NCBI RefSeq assembly: GCF_051014685.1
Contig: NC_135052.1
Span: 6,849,105 to 6,913,104, forward strand
Origin: Ptiloglossa arizonensis
Taxonomy: Eukaryota > Arthropoda > Insecta > Hymenoptera > Colletidae
DNA length: 64,000 bases
Direction: 5' to 3'
Positions 26,301-40,300 of this stretch are shown one piece after another. The first letter of the stretch is position 1, and every line of letters starts with the position of its first letter. The notes under the pieces were generated by a model. It searched no databases. It was not told where the DNA came from and was given only the letters and a program-made list of their open reading frames with translations. The translations under genes were made by a program, and so were the position numbers.

Positions 26301-28268
26301 CTTCGATTCGATAAATTTGTTGAAATATTGATCCACCTGGTGCATACGTTTCTCTGCGCGTGAAACCACATTGCCGAGGAATTTTCATCGAACCGAGAAA
26401 GGGGGGCACGAGGAACACGGAAACAAAGTCGACTTTTCGCCTCCGAGCGCCGAGCACACGGCGAAAACAAACTGACAGGAACAAACGTCAGACGGGGCTG
26501 AAATATGTCCGCGCTAGACACGGTTCAGCATCCGCGTCTATTTGTACCTGATTTCCGCCCTGTCGATGGCAGGGGTAGAGGCCAGCCGGTTTGTGCAAGT
26601 CTGCCTTGCGTGCTGGCGAATCCAGACAGGTGTTACCTCCCTCTCCGAGATTACGAACCTGTTCATTAGTTGGCACGATCATTTTTGGGATTAGCGACGT
26701 TAGGCTGAATCGTTAGTCAGGGACTTGGGGGGCACGGTAGGAAACGGAGAGAAATATTTGCGAAGCGGTCGCCAGGTAGCAAACACCGAGAAAAATTAAT
26801 CGACCCCCCACCCCTCACCTCTTTACGCGAAGTTACGATAAAATAATAGAATTATCCTCGCGAAATATTTTCCACGTCTACGCGTTCGGTCGCGCGGCCG
26901 GCCGCTTAGGTGCCAGCTCGTGTTTCGTATCGTAAATATTTTTCCAATACGACGGCCGCACTGTTTTTCTCGGTGTTTGCGAACCGACGGAAATATTCAC
27001 AACAACGAAATTCGTTGCGCCGCGCCTGGAACAACAAGGTACACAAATCAATACGAGCGTAACAATCGGATCGAGCCACGCGCGCTCGTAAAGTTGTCGA
27101 ATCGTCGAAAAAATCATATCGTTCAACGTTTCGGTACATTTTTCCTCGGTACCTCTTCCTCCTCTATACCCCTTGTCGACTACTGGTATTAAATGTTCCT
27201 CTCGAGATGCAGCTCGATTACTAAATCCGATAGTTTCTATACGTGAAATTCGATTTTTGCGGGATTTTGTGGTTTATTTTGTTCGATGCGACAATGAGGC
27301 TGATACATCGGTGGGAATGTTTAATTTTAACACGTATTCTTCGAAAGATACAAAAATAGAACGTATACGTACTCGTTGATATTTTTTGTAGTATCGATAC
27401 AGTTCAAGGAACGCGTGTATTCGATAATATAATAGTCGATAATATAATTCGATAATAGTCTACTGTACGCGTGCGAGAAGATTGCGTCTGAAATTATAGA
27501 GAGTCGTTCAGACCTACCTAACTTCAGACGCAGTCTTCTCGCCCGCGTACTATACTATCGGAGTTTTGAAGTATTCGAATACTGTATTTTAAAAAATCTT
27601 AAAATACTTTTTTTTAAATTCTATTCAAAAATAAATACAGTTCCACTTTGCGAGTTAACCGTTGCACTCATTAAAAGAAAGAAGTCACAGGAAGATGAAC
27701 CTCGTTATATTATTTATCTTTATCTTCGATTAAGATCATCGATAAATAAATATATTATACCGCGAATCTGTTTTTAATCGATGCACTTTGGTACCGAATG
27801 ATTATCGATTAATCCCGATATCCGATTTTTTCGACGTTCAACATCTTGGATTTTCTCGGTCGAATGCCCGACCACAGAATAGTTGCAGTCAACGCAACCG
27901 AAAGATCGAGACTTCGACGCAGCGACATTTGCTGTCACATTTCTTTTTTTTCAGACGACAAAAAAAAAGATCGAAAATGAGCCGAGCTCTCGTGCAGTTC
28001 GCGAAAATACATCGCTCAATGGACGCGTGCATCCCTACGCGCGTATGTTCCAAGCGAACCATGGTGCTTCCTGTACCTGCGGGTGGCCATATGCACCGAT
28101 GCACATGCACATGCACGTGTACGCGCGTATTCATAAAGGTAGGTGCATTCAGTCACGGAGCTCGGTCAGCAGTTCTGATTTCGCCGCATGCAAGAATTCT
28201 GTGGTCGCTGCAGTTTCAACGCGAGCATCTTTATCCTTTTCATCCTCTTCTCCTCGTCGTCGTCTTCA

Positions 28269-28302
<34 letters not shown>

Positions 28303-31300
28303 CGTCGTGACGGTGTAGCTGGAATAAAAACTAGCGATTTATCATCCACGTTCCGATAAAATTCCGAAAAGTCCGTCGACTCGATCTTCGTCGTCAGCTT
28401 TATTAGGAGTATACTCGGAGGCTCCTCGGTGTGGACTTAACAAGTTCTATAAGAGACTTTTCCCCATGAACAGAGACATCATCGAGAGTTTTATTAGCTT
28501 CGAAAAACGATTCGATGCGACGAACAATTGCTCACTCGAGTGTTGTATAATTTCCCAATAGAATATTGTTTCTCCGTTCGTTCGTAATTTCGAGTCGGTT
28601 CGAGTAATTGTGTATTAGCCACGATACGATAAAATAAGTAACGTCAATTTTATTATATTTAAAATCGACTCTTTGTACGCATCGATTGATATTTTGCATT
28701 ACGTTCGTGTTGTTACTTCGTATCAGCTTTATTTGCAGATACATCGTTACTGTAAATTCGGATTCAATATTTAAAAACGACGATTGAAATTCTATTGCTC
28801 CTCTGTGTACCCCTTTTCCAACGGTGCTATAAATATTAACACCTGTACTCAAAAGCGTTTGGAGATAGAAAAGGTACTCGAAAGAATAAATTTAGAATCG
28901 AACAAAATAAATTGGTTTCCGTGATTGATGTATTTAGAATCGTTCGATAACCGTTAAGTTAATCCATTGAGTACCGGTATTCTTTTTACAGAATATTTGA
29001 AAAAATATTTCTTTATCGATATCTAAATTCATTCGAATATAATTCGATCTTTAGGATACGAAGTTGGGACCAAAATAAACTGCAGTGACATTTTTGAAAC
29101 CTATTTTATAATATATTTTAAGTAAAAAAATATTATTCAGCGACAATTTATTTGATTTCTCTAGTCTGGAATATTTTATGTCGAAGCTTATAATACTGTA
29201 TGTTGCTTCACCCCGTACGCTGTACAAGTATCTCGATATTATTAGACACTGCCAGGTGCCAGCCTCGTATTTATAGATCACGTTGTGATTTAAAAAAAGA
29301 GTATATAATATATTTTCTTATGAAAAATTGATATTTCCAGTTTATTAAACTATTTTTAAATGGAACATGCAAACGATAAATCTCAGCCTCGAAGAAACAA
29401 TAATATGATACTCGGATTGGTCGAGTGATTTCGATGAACCAATTTCCTTCTAAAAAAAAAACAAAGAAAGCCTGGAACGAGTGACGATTATAATATTTCT
29501 TACTCGATGGTCGAGCAACGATCCCGATTCGAACTTTTCGTCCAAGTTGGCGTCGAATTCGCGTCTGGACACAAAATTATTCGCTTTCTAGACAGCTCCG
29601 CGAAGTCCGTGAGAATTGTAAATTCATCCCCTTTCATTTTCTTTCTCGCCCCATCGCCGAGTCTCGGCGTGATTTAACCGGCCGTCGAAAAAGGACAACC
29701 AAATGAAAGGGGGCGGGGGGCGGGGGATAAAAAGTAGAAAAGGCGAGGTCGACAGCGAAAACATAAGTTTCGAGCCAGCAGACGGCTCGTCCGGGCGAAA
29801 TTGTTATTTCGCATGCGGCGCGAACCGCATTCCGAAGCGCGCCCCGCGTGAAATGCTTCTTCGTGAAAATGTCCGGCCATCCTTTATGCACCTTTTCTTT
29901 TTCCAGCCCCCTCCTTTTTTCCACTATTTACCCGCTGTAAGAGTTTCCGCTACCGTCGCAGTTTCGAGAGTGCCGGCGTCGGTGAGCGCGAAGAAAAAAT
30001 ATGGCAAAACGCGTTCCAGCCCTGTTCGAATGGGGATGAGAGGCTACGGAGGATGCTCGCAGAAGCGGAAAACGGTTGATCGATACGATTTCCACGGTTT
30101 CACTATCGGCGATACTTGATTCTTTTCCGATTTTGGCACGTAACTCGATAAAGGACACAGGAATCCCTTTTGTTTTTCGCACACCGTCTTCCTTTTTCGT
30201 TGTTGCTATCGGGAAACTGGTGCACAAGCAATTGGATTTCGTCGTCCGTGATTTATACAGTTCGAGAATTAATTCCAACATTAGCGAGACGATTTCGTCG
30301 CGTTGGTGTTTCCACAATTTATAAAATTGCGAGTATTCGAAACCTTGTTTGATAGGTAAACACGTAACGGTGATAACAATACACACGATTGAGTAGTTTT
30401 TGAATTTTTTCGAATACTTGAAAAATTTCTGATAGTTCGACTCTCTATTTTCAAAATGAGAAGTTCGAAGGGATGTTCGACGACTATATCGTATCACTTA
30501 GGATCTCTGTCTTTTTCTCTTGTATCGACCAATGCGTATAATAGCGTTTGAAATATATTTAGAACGAATATTGCTAGCGTAATTAGCGTCACGATACAAA
30601 TTCTTCAATTCCATCATTTTATATTTGTTTGCGAGTACAATTAGGAGGAAACTTTCTATACGATAGCGTTAATGTGTCGTCAATGGTGTTTTCTAAAATT
30701 ATTATACAAAATAGCTGCGTTCTGTTTTTCCCATAAAAATAGTATTTCACCGCGGAGGCTTCAAGATGAATCGCTTCACCGATAAATTGAGAACACACTA
30801 CGCTAAAAGTAGTTTACAAAACGGACAAGAGTATAATTTTTAACAGTTACGAGAAGTTCAGGAATCTGGTTATAAAATTCATTCTCGCTTCATCTTGCTC
30901 AAACAACGTGGCACATTGAAACAGATGTACCTTCATCTTGTCGGTACTCGTAAGAGAGCACGTGTATGTCATGCAAGATTAAACCATCGTTCTTTTCGGA
31001 ACGTCGTAATCAATCACGATCAAGAAAACAGTACCGTTCATACGATATAACTGAAGTAACTGGTCGGAAGATTTTTGCTCATCAATCTTTTTCGATGTTG
31101 TCAGCTTTTAAATAGGACTTCACTTTCCTAACAGAGGAAAATCATTTTTAGCAAAGAAATGGACAAACTCTGGCTCGATATTTTTCACAGGATTGTTCGA
31201 ATAGCGAACTATATTCGGATCGTCGACACTTCGAGATAAAATGATAATTTTTATTGCTGCTCGTCAACCTAAGACTCTCTACTGATACGCGAATATTACC

Positions 31301-34300
31301 ATTCGTTGTAAACTATTTCGATGTTCAACGATACAAATTGATAAATAAATTTTCAAATATAATTTCTGTACCACGAACGCTTCGTTCGGAGTTACGAACC
31401 ACAGACTCGTGTGTTAAGAATAATATTAAAGACTTTACTACACGCAACTTTGGTGTCAAATAGTACGGAGTACAACTCAAATCGCGAAACTTTTCAGCAC
31501 TCTCAAGTTTTTATGAAAATATTACACGAAACTCTACCATTCCCCGCACTTTCTTTCAAAATGAGTTCCGAAGTTTGACCTTTATTGTTGCCACAACTGT
31601 GCAGAATCCACGGTGGACAATAGCCGAAAATTGAAACAAAATACTGTCTACGCGCGAAGATAAGAAAACGAATAACGAAAAATGTTACGGGAATTGTAAC
31701 TTCTATCCTATTAATTACCGACGAAATCGGTCAAGTGAAGGAAAGCGTGCAAGAAAGGACAGAACAAAGCACGAAATATCCAAGTTGCGTGATACTGCAT
31801 TTTACGTGGAAATGGGAAGCCTTTAATCCGCTGCCAGATACCTTGTCTTTATCGCGGATCTGAAAACATACATAAAGAAAGGGCTGTGTCTTTGCAGGGT
31901 TCGAGCATTAAGAAACAAAGAGACCGATGCTCGAAGCCGAATATTCGTACGCGATATTATGTTTCAAACATTGGACCCTGAGTCGTGAGTACGAACGTTA
32001 AATTCAAAGTGTACGTATAAAATTGTTATCTTTATACGAACTGTACACCCAACCCTGTACAACTTTTTGTCTTAATAGTACTCTCCAATTGCGAGCACGT
32101 CTACGAGCCATTCGTGTAGTTCGGTTTACGAGAATGGCGCATAAAAAATTGACGACATTAATTGAGCGTTAAAAGTGTTATGAATTACCCACTACAGGAG
32201 AGGCTGGAAACGCAAGAAAGGAGAAATATTGTATATACGAGTGCGAAATATGTCGCTCACGCGATGTAGTAGCTTACACAGCATTTAATTGTCGATACGA
32301 ATCGTGACTTCGGCGATATTGCCAACACGTTCCGTAAGGACGCGCGATCTTATTACCGGAACAAATCATTTCTACGCGAAACTAACATAGGAGAAACTCT
32401 GTTACGATAAAACGAACATAGAACAAGAAAATAAATAGTACACGTACGGAACAAGTTATAGGAACACGTATGGAAGTGATCGTTGAATGTTCAAATAATG
32501 AAAGACCGCAAGAAAGTCAAAAATATTACCGAACGAATAAAAACATGATCTAAAAAGCATTCGATGAACCCTTACGAAAAAAAAATACTGCACTTCCTTC
32601 AACTTTTAACGAGGCACGGAAATTCATATTCTTCGGGATATCATAATGGATAATAAACCGATCGATAAGTTTGTATACAAAGATGAGGTCAGGGGATGTA
32701 CGACGTTGCTCGAAAGTCAATAACCTAGGTGCTTTGCATACCGTTCGAATATTATGGCTACGTCATGATAAAGGAACTAGAGAATTTTTAATTCGAACTG
32801 CTCAAATTGAAACGGGTAACTAGAAAACAATGCGGAATGTTTGATCTTCTTAAATATCTTCTTGGAAATTTTGCCTTCGTAAATATATATTCTTGGAAAG
32901 TTTCTCTTCGTACGTATATTCCTAGAAATTTATCGCTCCGGGTATATTTTTGGAAATGTCTTCACGAGTATATTCTTAGAAATTTTCGTATTTATATATA
33001 CTTAGAAATTTTATTTTCGTAAGCATAGAAAACGACGTTCAATTTGACCAAACACACTCAACGCATTAATGCTTCGGATATCGACAAAGTTCGTTCTTCG
33101 AATTGCTTCTAAATAGAACCCTTATCGCGAATTCGATTAAGAAAGAAAATTCTAGCAATTTTACCGATACCCAATACATTGCTCTATTCTCGATTCGAAA
33201 TTGGGAATTCTGCCTGGACGAAATTCTAGCAATAAATTTTACCGACCTTTGCTCTATTCTCGATTCGAAATTAGTAGCCCTCTCTGGGAGAGATTCCAGC
33301 AACAAATATAATCGATAGCCGAATTATTATCGTATTGCGAGCAACGACCGTGCGGGTTCGAGTTGATCCGCGATCGTAACCAATGCGATTCCTGGAAGTT
33401 AACCTCGCGGTCCTCTTCACTCGGAACGAATTGATAACGGTGAACAACCGTATCCTCGGCTCGTAAAGAAGCACACGTGGGACACCGAAGTCACGTTACA
33501 GTTCGATAACGGGTTAAACGCGAGAGGAGGCGTCGATCAAATACGCTTGCACGGTTCGAGAATGTAATGACCCGTAGGAGTACCAGAGGCACATGGGGGC
33601 CACGGGATTATCGGCGACAAGCGCGACGAGCTCGACAATCATTTCGCAATTACGAATGCAGCGAAACAGAGGGCTGGCAGACGCCGGCCGGCGTCGCAAC
33701 GCGACGGAAATAAATCGGCGGGTGATTGATCGCCGCCCGCCATGAATGCTGCATGGAAACGGAATTAATGCACTGTCAATCGCGCGAGACGAGGCGAACC
33801 GTCGAACACCGCCGCGACGCGCGTGGTTTTCGCGATTTCCGTCTCCGACGCCGGGCACCAAACCCTCCACGCCGTCGATATTTATCGCGTTCGTTTTCGA
33901 CTTCTTCCCCTTTGCACTCTTCCCTTCCCGGTTCTTCCAGTTCGAGCGTCACTCGGCACTGAAGAGGGCGACGCAACCCCCTCGTCTGAGTGTTTTTCCA
34001 TGGAACGTTTAAGAGGAATAACCGCGACGCGGATTCGAACAAATCGGGAAATTTTCTTCGGCGTAGAAATGCCTATACGCGAATCGAAAAATAATAAAGA
34101 TATATCGGGTATATATGTGTGTACTTGAAATACTTTTATGGAAATTAACGATAATAAAGATATATCGGGTATATATGTGTGTACTTGAAACACTTTTACG
34201 GAGATTAACGATAACGAAGATATATCAGGTTATGATATAACAAAGATATATTAAACATGTGTGTATAAATGTATCTTGTCACGGTTCGGTACTCCATCTT

Positions 34301-37300
34301 TGAATTTGGAAACGAAATTAAGGCGATATAAATTATCGAATTTAAAATTGAATTATACGCGATACGATGACAGAAACTCAAATTCGAAATGCAGCGAAAA
34401 GATACGGTAGGAATCAACCGATGCGATACGATACCTTGTAATTTGAAATACTGGGATAATGTTAATAGGTAGCTGAAGAGAGAAATATTTTAAATTAATG
34501 TTGAATTTACTCTCAGGAGAATGGGTTTCCAGTAGGTTGATAAATTAGAGAAGAAGATTGTCGAGATCGAAAACGAATTGCAAAGACTCCGTACTTTTTA
34601 ACCTGGCATCCGAGTTATTCTTGTTAGAGCGTGAAGCTGTCCGTCGATTTGAGAAAAAATATGCAAAAGGGAACGGTAAAATTTCACGACGAGTATCTAT
34701 CGTGAACTAGAAATTATACATCGAACGAGAGTACGTAGGGATGGGAATGATACCGAGTCGATACTGTCGATATGGACTCGTAAACTGTAATCTGGTATCG
34801 GACAGTATCGAATGTGCAGAGGTATCGAACAAAATCGATACACATTCGATACTTCCATGAAAATATCGATGCACGTTTGATACTTGTACGAAAATATCGA
34901 TGCATACTTGATACTTCGCGAAAATATTGACACGTCTTTCGATGCTTTCCAGAAAATATCGTTTAGTTTACAAACGCGGTAAAGCGATGTTATTTCAGAG
35001 AACAATTTTGTTACGTATGGTTTCGTATACTTATTAATCGTAAAGGTTCCTTTCATCGGTGTAGTTCCGTCCGATTAGATTTCATTTCTCATACATTTAC
35101 GTCAGAATCGATGCTTAGTCATTATCGTTAACGATGCTGGTCAAGTATTCGTTAACAAAGTATCCAAATATTTCCAATCTTTTCTATTAAGTGTTTTGAT
35201 AACGAATTACTCGAGTATTATGGACGTCTAATTCGTATCGACCCGATCATTAATAAATAGTGGCGAGACCGAAACAATATACATTGTCGATGTTGAAGCG
35301 GTGTGTAGAGAGCTATCGAAACGAAGACTGATCAATATCGAAGAGGCATGAAAATTATTCTAAATGTACAAAAAAAAGAAGAAAATAGTTTAGGTAAACG
35401 AATAAATTTAGGTAACTATGAAATATAATCGGTAATAATAATTTCAAAGTATGTGTTATAAAATGACACCTCGTTAATAGGTATCGATAATATCGATACA
35501 GTTCTATTTACGTCGCTGTCGGTAAATAATGGTAACAGCATCGGATGAAATTTAATAGAATTATGTAGTAACAGATTGCAAGGTCAGAAATCCTCTGATA
35601 TTTTTCAATCGAAGGTTTTTAATTAACGATCATCGTCCAATGGAAATGATTGTATTATTTGAGCGTCACCGATCGGATGACTGACGATGAAAGGGACCAG
35701 AAGTGGAAACACGCTTGTTTAATCGATTACAGTCGAACACAGTTTACAAGCTACCGTAAATAGGGACAGTAGTTCGCATGGCTGCGAATTACACTAATGA
35801 CTTTCGCGCAATTTCTACAAATTAAGTCGAGATAATTAGTCCACAACGCGTGGGGAAGCAATAAAGAATATCCGTGAAGTTTCTAGCGTAAATTCTTTAC
35901 GAAACCTTCTACATTTTTATAGTAGTTAAAACTTGCCCATTGTTTCGAACTTGAAAGGCTGTATCACTCTTCGAAAGTTTCATCCCTTCGATGCTATTTC
36001 GAAAACTAATAAAGATACACGAAAGATTTCTAAAGAAATTTGTTATAAATTATCACTTAAATTAAACAACGAGCACAAACTTTAGCTTCTTTTGCTTCCA
36101 TCGAGTAACGCGGTAAAGTCGAGTCGATTATTTATCAACCCTACGTTCGCCCCTTGACGATGTATGATATTCCTCGGGTTTAATTAATCTTCGAAACAAT
36201 TTGATTACCCTCGTGATCGAAACATAACGTTGGTGTATAATTAACTTTGCTCTCCTGTGTCACTCGATATAACCAAGTAACGCATCCAATTACATTAATA
36301 CCGATCCTTTATCAAGGGTACCTTGTACATTTATAAGACCTAAAAGAAACTTTCTTCTCAAATTTGTATCGTTTCTCCCAGCAAATTACACAATGTGCAC
36401 TAGGTTGTTCGATAAGTTTCGTCGTTTTTTCAATTGTAAAAAAGATACTACGACATTTCAACGTTTGAACTGAAAATACACGAATGAGTCGACCGATCAT
36501 CGTGAAACTTTGACGTTCGTCGAACAGTAATACAATTTTTATAAAAATAAAACAACGAACTTAATACCTCCAATTCTTATCGAACCATAAAACTTACCGA
36601 GCGTATTATTATATCGATACGAAGTTACGCTCCCGTTGAAAATATTTATCGTCCTTCGAAGGACGAATTCGAAGTACCACGAGTATCGTTCGAGCTTACG
36701 AAAATTTATGAATACGAATTGCAGGGGGAGTCTTACCGTTGTTTCTCGAGAATGTTCGTATGAATTTGCAGAAACGACGCGAGAGACAGCCACGAGCTAT
36801 GGGGCCGTCAAAGAAGAAGGACTTTAATTGCGAAACCGAGCATCGAAAGCCTTGCCAATTCTCCGGGAAAATGTCTCCGCCCAGAGCGACGTTCGATTCG
36901 CTTCCATTATCTACCGACCACCAACTTCGGTGGTGTAAGCCAAGAATTCAACAAACCGATCGAGGTGAATCGATTTCCGATTGGGTGTTGCGCGTGCCTT
37001 CGTCCCGATCCGATCGGGATTGTTTCGACCGCGGAGTGGCATTGTTCGTCGATCGTAAGCATTGTTTTCTGTCGCGAGCTTATCGACATCAATCATTGCA
37101 TCTGCTATCAATAATTGAGCTCCGTGTGCGTACCAACCGTCTAAACATAGATACAAGCATTTAATACACAAAAGGATGGTTTCCACCGTTAGCGGGCCAC
37201 TTTGACGTCTTTGTTATTTTAAATACCAAGAACAAGTGTCTCGCTGACGAATGTTGCACGGTTTCTTTGCGAGCGGAGATTCGGAGAACGCTCGAGAAAA

Positions 37301-40300
37301 CCGACCCGGTTTATGCAAATAGAACGTGCAACTTTTTACAGCAGAATATTCGCGCGGAATAACGAATATTCGAAATAAAAGCGCTAACGTATTTCCGTCC
37401 TAAAGTTATTTCAATTAATTAAGACGCTCACCGTGATTGGGATTACTCGGGATAAATTGTCAATGCTCCGATTGAACATTTTCTCCCGGTTATTTCCTAT
37501 TCGCGGTACTCTTTGTCGATATTTCACGATTCGAATATTCAAAGTTTACGAAAGATATTGCGTTACCTCCGTTTCGAAAACGTTTGCAATAGTACTCTGT
37601 CGAGATACTAGGAAAAGAATGTTCGTACGTACAGCTCGTTGTATAAAAATCGATAACGTCGCTCGATGTTGCAACAAGCTGTTTATTATTTTTATTCCGC
37701 GTTTCCTTCGAAACTACCGAAAAAGTATAACGAAGAAAGATAACACGACAGAGATGCAGTTTCAATACAACAATACAGCGCGTAAAACATGGTGGAAATT
37801 ATAAGATACTTTACGCGGTTTTGCGATAAAAATAACGAAGGTACGGTACACACTTCGTTTGTATATACGTATACTTCGTTATACTAGTTTATACGGAACG
37901 CATTACGTGCTACATGTTTCGCCGTATTATTTTACTTCGTTATCCCCTTCTTGTCGTATCGAAAATCAGCTCGAAAACGTAAAGAAAACTTACGAAATAA
38001 AAATAAATAAATAACTACAACCAACATCTCTAACCGGCTGAAAATGTTCGAAATTGTAAAACGACTAATCGGAGAAACAAGTTCGAAAGGAAATATTAGC
38101 AAAAACCTCGCAACACTCGATACCCGGCATTCGTCCAGATGAGGATCACCATCATCCGCGTAGCCTCGTACACCGGGAAAACATTACGGGCGTTTGCTCA
38201 GCCGCGTGAAAGAGAAAGAAACCGCGGGGAAAAGATGAAAAGGAAACCTCCTTTCGTCCATTTATCCAGCCGCTGCCGTACCACGTCGAAAAGGAGCCTC
38301 CGAGCGTGGTAACTCCAACACCTTGATGGATCAAAGTAGCCGAGTAACGTTGTTAAAGAAACGAATGGGCGCCCCCGTTCGCCACGTCCCCCCACCTCGT
38401 CGCTGGTTGATTCCGATAGCGTTTTCGCAGCACCTGCGGACAAAAGATACGCCGTAACACGTGTAAATCCTTACCTCGCCGGAAGCCACGGCCTCGCCAG
38501 GTATGAAGAGCTCCGGGTAAACGTTGTCGAGGTACCATTTGAACGACTTGCAGCCGAGCTTCTTCCTCAGAGTCTTCCGATCCGATACGTCGCCGTAGTT
38601 ACCCTATAAGTTGCGAATGGTAAGTTTGGAAATTTCGCCTCCAGTGGAACGTCGATCGGGAGCCGCGTGAAAGTTCAGGGGCGTGAGGTAGCGGTGATCG
38701 TGGCGAAGGGGGTGATACGAGAATATCGTTTCCGGGTGCGCGGATTTAAAGACACGAAAGGGGGATAAGAGATGTAATCGTAAAAAGAAAGGGAACCGGG
38801 ACGGGGAAACCTTCGCGGAGGTAAAGGGCGAGGAGAAACACACGGAACCTTTTATGGACTCGAGTTTAGAGCCTCCGAGTGAAATAATGGGGATGTTTGT
38901 CCCGGGGTGAAAGGACGATTTGTGCGGTCGACGCGCGCGGAATCTTGGACAATCTTCGGACAGCAACCGAGCGTGGCGATCGTCCATTTTTTCGGTGAAA
39001 AATTCTTTCAGAAACGGTGAAACGTCGAACGCTTCGAATACACCAGTCGATCGGAACGGAAGGGCGAAGATTGATACGATCGTTGCAAACGCTGCACGCT
39101 ATTTGTTACGAAGTTTCTAATCCCGAAGATCTCCGATGGAGGAGATCCGCAACTTGGAAATGCGCAGCACCTGATGCGCGAGCTTTTCAATACCATTCGA
39201 GCGAATCACTGTGCACGCGTCAATATGTCCCGTGTCGGTGTATCGTTTACGTATATTGTAAAGTAATGGAACAGTCGAGGATCCACGAGACCACGGGGTG
39301 TAGCTATCGAAATTTATAAACGTATATTCGATCAAAATTGAACCACCGTTTGTACCAATGTGGATGTATCGTAAGGACATTAGTCGGCGGTAGAGTACAC
39401 GGCTAAAGAAATAGGAAAGGAAACGACTGACCTGTTTCACTTCAAATCTGATAACGAATAAAAGAATGGCAATAGCGGGAAATTTATGTAAAGCAATTAC
39501 GTATGTTTAGGTAATATTACCATTGGCTCGGAACTCTTCAAGAGTTTCGAAGAAATTACTTTGTCCCTTCGTTCGAAACCAGCTTTTACACTAATTAAAC
39601 TCTTGCAACGATCTTTATTCGTTCTCAAACTTTTCGAATAATCGACCCTCAACGATACCATTCCGTAAAATTCTGCTTCGGATAATTCTGTTACATCGTC
39701 TTTTACAATGTCCATTTTACGAGATTCTCGAGATACCAGATCGACGATATGCAATTTCAAAACTCGAAGTAACATCGATTCTAAAAATCGGATAGATCTC
39801 GAACTCCTCGATGATCGAGTGTCACCAGCGAGAGAATATTCGAGCCTTGGCACTCGACGATCCGTCGATCTCGTAGCTTGTGAATTCGTCGGAATTTTAT
39901 CAAACGCAATCGTGTGTTCGCAGTTTCATATTTCGGTCGTTCGCGAAACGAACGCGCCGAAACCGTGCGAGGACTCGAACACAATGTACTCCTGTCAACA
40001 CCGGTGGTCCCCGTCGTGAAACGTACTCGAGGAAAGAGCTGAAATACGAAAGGTAATCCCCCCTCGCGCATTTGGACGCAATATAATTCGAGGCGCGCGA
40101 AAACGATTTATTTTTATCCGATCGCTCCGTTTCCTCGGTTGGATACCGTTCGAGGAGGACAAGCTGCCAGGATAACGGATGGATCGTTACGGTTACGAAT
40201 AAAAGAAGCATCGTTCGAGGAAGCCAAGACACGCGAGCGATCTCTAAGAGCACTTGGCACATTTATAGCCCCACCCCCCTCTGTTTTTACGACGAGTCTC

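Larger units (their letters stand above)
26659..38474 (-). other. 11.8 kb Pgant9 intron
   Basis: No coding exon was recognised. It holds the hairpin at 27465-27550, a (CGT)n run at 28254-28310, several tandem arrays between 32868 and 34960, a mariner-like terminus at 36401, and GC-rich patches at 26880-27150, 29600-30070 and 33480-34040 that may be regulatory. Open frames in those patches lack recognisable domains. Confidence 0.6.

Noticed and set aside
27788..28359. Two overlapping plus-strand open frames of 158-176 codons
   Set aside because: Both are extended by a (CGT)n microsatellite and a GC-rich patch. No domain or splice context supports them.
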